In this document: piece after piece, positions 57,501 through 64,000 of the stretch
Layout of the letters: the number at the start of each line of letters is the position of its first letter
Position numbering within the stretch: the first letter of the stretch is position 1
DNA from: Madurella fahalii
Taxonomy: Eukaryota; Ascomycota; Sordariomycetes; Sordariales
Assembly: GCA_029876055.1 (NCBI GenBank)
Contig: CM056876.1
Span: 5,022,001 to 5,086,000, forward strand
Length of the DNA stretch: 64,000 bases
Direction of reading: 5' to 3'
Translations under genes and position numbers: made by a program
Notes under the pieces: model-generated
Databases searched by the model: none
What the model was told of the DNA's origin: nothing
What the model saw: only the letters and a program-made list of their open reading frames with translations

Positions 57501-60500
57501 TGTCCAAATAAGGTTTCGGGACTAACACCCGTCCAGGGAAAGACAGCGATCACCAGAAGATGCATGCTCACCCCTCCACTCCGCGCTGGACGACCCCCGT
57601 CAAACCCCACCGCATCCACTGCTAGTGTACTTTCAGCGCCGAAGCACAGTCGCCGGTGCTCTTCGCCAAGACGCGCTGCTGCCCTCTTCCCGCCGTCGCA
57701 CAACCTAGGGCAACCCTTCCCGCAGCTATCTTTTTCCCCGGGTCGCCGTGACACTAGGGTATGGAAATCACGGCGTTGGGGAGCGCTGGAGCAATACCAA
57801 AAGGGGACCCAGGGTGCAAGGGCATTTGCCTATCCAAGGCCGCCGTCTCCGTTTCAGAACCCTTGACCGCCTTCTAGAACCGGTGAAATACACTTAGGCT
57901 GTGCAGGGGCACTGTGCTTGGCTGGCAGATCCACGGCAGATTCTGAGTGGTCGGCGTGCGGAACAGGGCCCTTCAGCGGCCAATCATGCACGTTGGTGAG
58001 AGATTGGCCGATAACGATAAGAAAGGCCCTCCCCTCAGGAAACGTGAACACGAGGAAGCAGCCCCCCCGGTCAGCAGCAAGGCTGGCGGCCACTGGGAGG
58101 AGAAGCGTGGTGGGCTACCAAGGGACGGACGCCTCGCTTAGTGTACTGTATTCGCGCAAATATCGGCTCTGCACGTACCCGCCCAGAAGTGCCACACCGG
58201 ATGCAGAGGGCTTTCCAGGCAACATCGCGCGCGGAGGCTGTGACAGGGGGCGCTCTCTCCAACCCTTCCCCCTTCCTCGTCATTTCGGGGCAGCCAGGTC
58301 CTGACCGGCTTGTTCCGCGGACGTCACCATAAGCCCTTTCTGGTTTCGGGCCTCTCGTTTCGTTTTCCCTCGATGGTCGCACGGCCGTTCCCTTGTGTCT
58401 CCCCCGGAACGGGTCCCCTTGCCCTGATTTTCGATCCCGCGTGGCCTGGGTATCACAAAGGTGGACGCGCTCCAGTCCTTGAACGGAGGACGATGCAACC
58501 AATGCGCATTACTCCTCCTCGCATCCCACTCTCTCTGTTTCCCCAACGCAGCCGCGAGATCAGCGGGACACTCGGTGAGTCTGGTCTCCTTCCTAACCGA
58601 GGAATCACGGAAAAGCCACGACTGCACGGTTGCGGTGTGTGCGGTGTGCAGCCTCGCCAGCACACAGGCTGGAATAGGCCCGAGTCCTGAATCCCCGAGT
58701 CCCGAGTCCCGAGTTGTCGCGGCTCGATCGGCGGTTGCCGCGCCTTCTATTATTTTTTTTTCATTGGTAGGGGAGGTGTGGGGGAGGGAGAAGGGGAGAG
58801 GGGGGCATTTTTGTTCTTTTTCCTTTACGTCCCTCTTGAATCCACTAGAACGAAAGGGCCATGCAGCCGCCGGCGGGGTTTGTCTCACCCAGCCCCGCGC
58901 CTGCTACTGTCTTGTATCACGAGGCCGTTTTAAGCTCCGCAGCGGAAACGACTGATCACTTAATCGCGATCTTGGGGCGATGGGGGAATGATTCAGACCG
59001 CTCCAAATGGTTTATGCGTCGGCCTGGACTCTCGACCTTCCCCTATGCCCAGCCCGGGACCAACGTTATTGGGCCTGTCTCCGTCGGGTTACACGGCAGC
59101 TTGCTTCTCTGCTCTCCGACAGGTCAACTGTGTTTCTTCAGCCCTACCGGACGCCGTGCGCGGAATTCCGCTGGATGGTGGATGGTCGGTCGGTCAGAGT
59201 CGATCGACCAACCAGTCCTTGGCTGAGGATTCTTGATTGAGGGTTTGATTGCCTCCCTGGTTTGCTCGAGAACGAAAAGCCTCACCGGGTTGGGGCGTTT
59301 CCGGTTGGTGGCTGGGGAGGGGCCGGGTTACGTCGCGGTGTGGGTGTTAATATCTATGGAGCAGATGGGTGGGCGGAGGTTAGGGGAAGCAGCTCCGGGA
59401 TGCGGCTGGACCGGGAAGACCTGCTGCGCTGCATTCTACACCCGGCTACGGCGAGCTACTTACTCTGCGTAGCGAGGTGGGCCTCACTGTCTCGGCTCGG
59501 TCTGCTGTGCAGCCGTCGTTGGCCGTAGCAGTGCTGGCTTCCATCTATCGCCACCGCCGTCAAATCTTTCGGCTTCCCAACTCTCGGGAGGGGGGAAGGG
59601 CGTTTCTGGAGCGGCGGGAAGACAGTCTGCCCGAATCTCGGCTCGGCTTCTCCACTGGCGCTTCAGCTCCGAAAGTTGGCACATGCGGGCAAGCGCCGGG
59701 GATCAGATAGCTGGCGTATCAGAACTAGTGCTTGGCGATACTGGAATGCTGCCGTTACAACGCGGGCCGGCCTGGAGGCTTTCCGTGTAGGTAGGTGTCC
59801 GTCCTTGGCTGCCACTGCAACGCTCAAACGCCGTTCAGTGTCCAAGTATTGGCAGGGCTGAAAGATTTGTATGCGAGGAGTGACCCATTGACGCTACCCT
59901 CCGGATGATCCTCGCTTGCTGTGCATTAAATGCCCAGAAGTTCGGTGAGCCACGGAAGCTCGTGACAGATATGTCATCACACCTTCCGGCCGTCACGGGC
60001 AATGGTTCGGCGCGATGCTTGCACCGCCGCTTACTCCGTACAAGGGGGGAAACAGTGCCTCTCTGCGAGCGAAGTGGTATTCGAGCGCTGAATAAGTTCA
60101 GCGAAATAGCTCGCCAGAGACGGATAGGGCAGTCATAGGCGACTGGCAGCTACAATTGACCCATGCGTGGACCCGCCCAGTTTGTCCACAATGACAAACT
60201 TCAATGGGAGCTCAGGATTGGCCGGTCCGGGGTCTGTATGAACCGTGCAGGAGGTGAGGGATGGTGCGTGTGGGGGTCAAGTAACAGGCGTCGAGGTCCT
60301 GCGGCGCGGTTCCTGCTTTGCCCGAGGACCCTTGGGGCTTGGATTCCGGCTCTGTCTCGTAACGTGTGCATGGAGCTTTTACCCCGGGGGAAGTTAAGAC
60401 GAAGTCCGGCAATACTGTTGTTAGCATCGCTGGCTTACCGGGGTCGGTCTGGACACAAAGTTTCGGTCGAACCACCCGGGAACATGGATCCGGTACAGAT

Positions 60501-61798
60501 CAGAACGGTGGTGGACCAATGAACGCTTCTAGAGCCTGTCATGGGGAGACACGATGACAGGCGAATGCCGGCCAATAGTGTGCATCGAGCAGAGCTGCGT
60601 TCCTTACGTTAGTAAGGTAGTTCAGATTTCGGAGTTGACGACTTCCCGTTCCGGGCTCCGCCGCTTCTTCGCCTACATGCAAAGCTCGTGAGGCACTCAG
60701 GACCCCGAGCGTCGAGGCAAACACTGAATTGCCAAGACAGACAAATGCGATCCTATATCTCAGGGAGGCACGGAAAAGCTCCTCCCAAATTCCTGCCCGT
60801 GCCGATTACTGCTCCCCGCTCATACGGGCCCCTGCATACTTTGTTGCCCTGAAATGTGTGAGAAGGATTCTCGCTTTTATGGTGAACAGAATTTCCTTTC
60901 TCGGCTGTTCGTTGTGGTGGGCTGGGCCGCAATCTGTGGCATCTCTCGTATTGTACTGTATAGTACCCCACCCGGCGAGACCATGCCTCTACTTGGGTGA
61001 GGGACTGCACCTGCCGGTATTTCTCGGTGTTTCTCGGTGTTCTAAGTGGCAGCCTGAGATTATGACGTTTTGGGTGGTGTCCTTGGAGGTGTAGATGGCC
61101 TCAGCTGTTGAAACAAACGTATTACGCTCTGGACCGCGCCGTACCGGTTGGTTCCTCTTAGCGCTCTCTGGCACGTGGTTGGGGCGATCGTATCGAAACG
61201 CAAAACCGTGGGGAAAGTGGAGGCGGCGAGGTTTCGTGTCAAGAATAGAAACCTTTTTAACAGTGACTTCGTTGTTTTCCACGTGATCTTTGCACCACTG
61301 TTTTAGGGGTATAGGGCGATGCCACCCAAAAAAGCCTTGCCATCGCCAGACATTGATTTATCCGGCGCTGCTGGATTGGGATGAGAGGGCGTGTCCTTAA
61401 GCCTCCCCCGGAGTCTGCTCCTACATGTACAAACGCCGACAGGATGACACCAGGAACGGGGACCTGCCAAGATGCTGCTTGCATGTATCAACGGGGCTCC
61501 TCACACACGATGGTGGTAGTCTACGTGGTAGACGAGGGCCAACTCGGTCTCGCCTTCAGGGGAGATTGCCAAAAAACACTGAGTGCGAGATGGCGTAGAC
61601 AAGCCCGGGAACACCAAAGCCTGAGAGCGTACAAGAGTGTCGAAGGATTTGCCAGGCAGTCCGAATGTGGTGCTTATCCAAGCCAACGATTCCTGCACCC
61701 AATGCGTGGTGAGCTGCTTGCATCCACCCTGAAGCTCGTGACTGGGCAACATCAGTCTCGTCTACATCTAGCGCTAGGTTGAGTTTCCTTCGAATGTG
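54546..61798. other. 7.3-kb gene-poor region downstream of the vib-1-type gene
   Basis: No supported gene. The first few hundred bases should be the vib-1 3' UTR. A purine tract with two A-runs lies at about 56203-56274. Imperfect decamers of the GAGCGAGGCA type repeat near 57276-57315. Open frames up to about 220 codons on both strands overlap each other and lack domains. Confidence 0.4.
57276..57315. repeat. Imperfect short tandem repeat (AGCGAGGCA-type units)
   Basis: About four adjacent units of 9-10 bp (AGCGGAGC, AGAGCGAGGC, AAAGCGAGGC, AGAGCGAGGC) in a non-coding stretch. Confidence 0.7.
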
Positions 61799-62493
61799 CT
61801 AATGGCCAGTTGTGAACAGAACCTTAACAGTGAACTTGCCGGGCACTTCCACGCCGTTCAGCGTCCCAAGTGAATAGAGGCCGAAGTTGGCCATATCGCT
61901 GACTCTCGAACTCTGTCCGACTGCTTCCATGTTTCGACACGCATTCAGCGCGTTTTTCACAGCTCTTTCCTGTCCACCTCCACAGTTAAGCATCCGTATC
62001 GATGTGTATCCCGTATGCACTTCCCCCACGGTCTTCGCCCGTGATCCACCACTTCTGCGCAGATTTCAGAAAGGTAGGGTTGAAGGCCGCCATATGTCCT
62101 TTCTCGAACGCCTTTTCTGGCCGCCAACCATCGGGGTCCGTCGTGAGTAAACCTAGGTAGACAGGCCTGGCGGCGGGATGCGCCACAACCTGCTTGAATC
62201 ATTGTAGTCCGGGAAAAAGCGATTCTCAGCACTGATGTTGGGTATGGGGTTGTTGTAGCGAGAGGTTGTTGGGAATCGGCGAGCCATCACCACCGCGGGC
62301 CCGGTGTGGACCCATTCCCTCGGCCGAGAGTGGATCCGCTATCCCGGGAGTGTTGGGGTGGTAAATGTAGTAGGTCACCAATCATACCAGTAGGTATGGC
62401 TGATATCTTAGTCAAAATGGTTGGTGTAAAGCAGGCGAAAGAGGTCAAAATCACGCAGAATCGAGCCAGTTGTTTGGGAAAGGGAAGGCTCAA
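61799..62493 (-). pseudogene. Decayed gene for a probable secreted protein
   Basis: Protein-like stretches run in order on the minus strand but in different frames. At 62493 a frame opens with MSLPFPKQLARF and a hydrophobic stretch like a signal peptide. A second, 62153-62287, reads IPNISAENRFFPDYNDSSR. A third, about 62195-61986, reads RPVYLGLLTTDPDGWRPEKA and FNPTFLKSAQKWWITGED. A fourth, 62029-61799, reads LNACRNMEAVGQSSRVSDM, FGLYSLGTLNGVEVPGKFTV and stops at TTGH. The frame changes do not fall at good splice sites of the required phase, so I favour a pseudogene with several frameshifts. An unsolved intron-rich gene is the alternative. The family is not recognised. Confidence 0.4.
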
Positions 62494-62917
62494 TGGTTAC
62501 GGTTGTATAGGGGATTTACAGTACCGGTCCGGATCGGTAAAAGTGGGGCCGATTCTACTTCACTCGGTGCTCGAGTCGCTATCCTGGCGGGATCATTCAT
62601 GCGAGCGTATTATCAACTATTCCCAGAGGCAACAATTGGATGCCATGACCTCCGTCTATCCCGACGAGGACCGACGGGCGGTGTGACTCCCTGATCTTGT
62701 ATATATGTCCCGTGGGGGAGTTCTCAGTCATGATGTCGCCATACCTCAGCAGTATGCCCAGCGCCGGTAACGGTGCCGTCAACGGCACCCGGGGAGAAGT
62801 GAGGTGCCCTTTTCCCCCGTATTCTGTTGAACGTTGCACCGTACAATGCGCACAACGACATAGCAACCCTTACTCGCATGTTGAATGTCTAGCTCCCCTC
62901 CACCGCCCTTCCCCCTT
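62494..62917. other. Intergenic, 3' flank of FOL1
   Basis: About 424 bp between the decayed secreted-protein gene and the FOL1 stop codon. It should contain the FOL1 3' UTR. No gene seen. Confidence 0.45.
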
Positions 62918-64000
62918 TTAATACCTCCAAATCGCATCCGCCATAGCAACAACCTGCGCCATCTCGCGCACATCATGCACCCTCACCACATCCGCCCCTC
63001 CCTGCACAGCAGCCGCGACCGTCGCCGCGGTCCCCCAGATCCTCTCCTTGGGCGTCGGCACGCCCGTGACCCTCCCGATAAAGCTCTTCCTGCTCGACCC
63101 AACCAGCCACGGCAGCCCCTCCAGCCCAGGCCACCCCCGCAGCTCGTCCAGATGCCTCAGCACATCCACATTCTGCCTGCCGACCTTGGCGAACCCCAGT
63201 CCGGGGTCCAGCACGATCCTCCACCTCCTCACGCCGGCCGCCTCGGCCGCCTTCACCCTCGCCACCAACTCCCTCGCGATCCCCGCGATCAAACCCCCTT
63301 CCGAGTCCGGGTACTCGGACATCGTGTTCATCGTGGCCGGCGTGCCGCGCATATGCATCAGGCACACGGTCGCGCCCAGCCTCGCGACGGTGGGCAGCAT
63401 GTCCGGGTCCATGGACCCGCCGCTGACGTCGTTGACGATGTCGGCGCCGGCGGCCACCGCCGCCTCGGCCACCCGGGCGCGGTACGTGTCGACGCTGATG
63501 AGCACGGGCCGCGACGCGAACTGCGGGCTGTTGCGGATGAGCTCCACGGCGGGTATCACGCGCGCCAGCTCCTCGTCCACCGGCACCTCGGGCGCGTTCG
63601 GGGCGGTGGACTGGCCGCCGATGTCGATCATGGTGGCGCCCGCGTCGAGGAAGGACGTGATGGTCTCGGCGAGAGCCTGCGGGGCGAGCTGCGTGTTTTG
63701 GCCGCCGTCCGAGAAGCTGTCGGGGGTCATGTTGAGGATGGCCATGACGTGCGTCTTGCGCGAAGGGTTGAGCGCCTGGATGGGTGGGTGGTGGGCCGAG
63801 AGGGGGGTCATGGTGGTGAGAGGGGTTGCGGAGCGCGGGAGTGATTCCAGGTAGTCACGGGTGACGCGCCAGGGGCGGTCAGGGTCGATGGGTTTGTCCG
63901 GGATGAGTCTGGCGGTGGTCAGTCTGGGGTTTCTGGCGGGGGTTTCAGGGGGGAGGAGCTCACTCGGCCAGCGGGCGCAGGACAAACTCGCGCTCAGGGA
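62918..64000 (-). CDS. fol1: FOL1, folate biosynthesis multifunctional enzyme: dihydropteroate synthase end (partial, 5' end outside window)
   Basis: Fungal FOL1 fuses dihydroneopterin aldolase, HPPK and dihydropteroate synthase. The window holds the DHPS C-terminal domain and the last bases of the HPPK part. Exon 63964-64000 ends REFVLRPLA, an HPPK ending; a 55-nt intron (63909-63963) follows, then exon 62918-63908. DHPS joins a pterin pyrophosphate to p-aminobenzoate and is the sulfonamide target. Motifs in order: AILNMTPDSFSDGG (pterin/phosphate loop), DIGGQSTAP, ISVDTYRA, IVNDVSGG, CLMHMRGTP, VLDPGLGFAK, GSSRKSFIG and VVRVHDVREM. All expected DHPS signatures look intact, ending IWRY. The MSCARWP start near 63985 lies partly in the intron and is not real. 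The start codon lies beyond 64000. Confidence 0.94.
   Translation of the reverse strand, partial: SLSASLSCARWPSELLPPETPARNPRLTTARLIPDKPIDPDRPWRVTRDYLESLPRSATPLTTMTPLSAHHPPIQALNPSRKTHVMAILNMTPDSFSDGGQNTQLAPQALAETITSFLDAGATMIDIGGQSTAPNAPEVPVDEELARVIPAVELIRNSPQFASRPVLISVDTYRARVAEAAVAAGADIVNDVSGGSMDPDMLPTVARLGATVCLMHMRGTPATMNTMSEYPDSEGGLIAGIARELVARVKAAEAAGVRRWRIVLDPGLGFAKVGRQNVDVLRHLDELRGWPGLEGLPWLVGSSRKSFIGRVTGVPTPKERIWGTAATVAAAVQGGADVVRVHDVREMAQVVAMADAIWRY

Noticed and set aside
1..64000. Search for 5S rRNA, CRISPR arrays and intact transposable elements
   Set aside because: I saw no 5S-like core, no spaced repeats, and no transposase, reverse transcriptase or clear terminal repeats by eye. 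Old RIP-mutated elements could still be missed.

Overview
The window is nuclear DNA of a filamentous ascomycete, most likely a sordariomycete (Sordariales/Chaetomiaceae-like). The basis is GC-rich coding sequence, short introns (42-95 nt) with CTAAC/CTGAC-type branch sites, a CreA/CRE-1 carbon repressor, a VIB-1/XprG-type NDT80 factor, TIM21, GLO3 and a fungal FOL1. Both tRNA genes are eukaryotic; tRNA-Phe carries an 18-nt intron. I see no operons, CRISPR arrays or prokaryotic features. The family placement is inference; exon structures were built by hand and checked for reading phase.

Layout. 1-9 kb: the 3' end of an unknown gene, an ABCF ATPase gene (-), tRNA-Val(AAC), an MFS sugar transporter (+) and a secreted GPI-anchored cysteine-rich protein (-). 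9.4-16.4 kb: a perfect 27-copy heptanucleotide array, an intron-bearing tRNA-Phe pseudogene, a gene-poor stretch, a RAD55-like recombinase paralog (-) and an intact tRNA-Phe (-). 16.4-32.5 kb: a long gene-poor region whose only clear gene is cre1 (+), with a decayed ankyrin-like relic at 28.2-28.5 kb. 32.5-41.3 kb: a gene-dense block with a small conserved-looking protein (-), a BTB-bromodomain fusion (+), TIM21 (-), GLO3 (+) and an LRR-like protein (-) that carries one apparent frameshift. 41.3-62.9 kb: a second gene-poor region with the vib-1/xprG-type gene (+) near its middle. 61.8-64 kb: a decayed secreted-protein relic (-) and the dihydropteroate synthase end of FOL1 (-), cut by the window edge.

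Functional picture. Most genes are housekeeping: mitochondrial import, COPI/Arf trafficking, folate synthesis, recombination and translation-associated ABCF. A carbon-response theme overlays this: a sugar porter, the glucose repressor CRE1 and a VIB-1-type regulator lie within about 50 kb, and the two regulators sit in the two longest gene-poor tracts. Two genes in the dense block, BTB-bromodomain and GLO3, each need a GC-AG intron. I found no convincing new multi-gene system. The most unusual items are the linked regulators in long gene deserts, the GC-AG introns, the decayed gene and tRNA relics, the heptamer array and the C-run frameshift.
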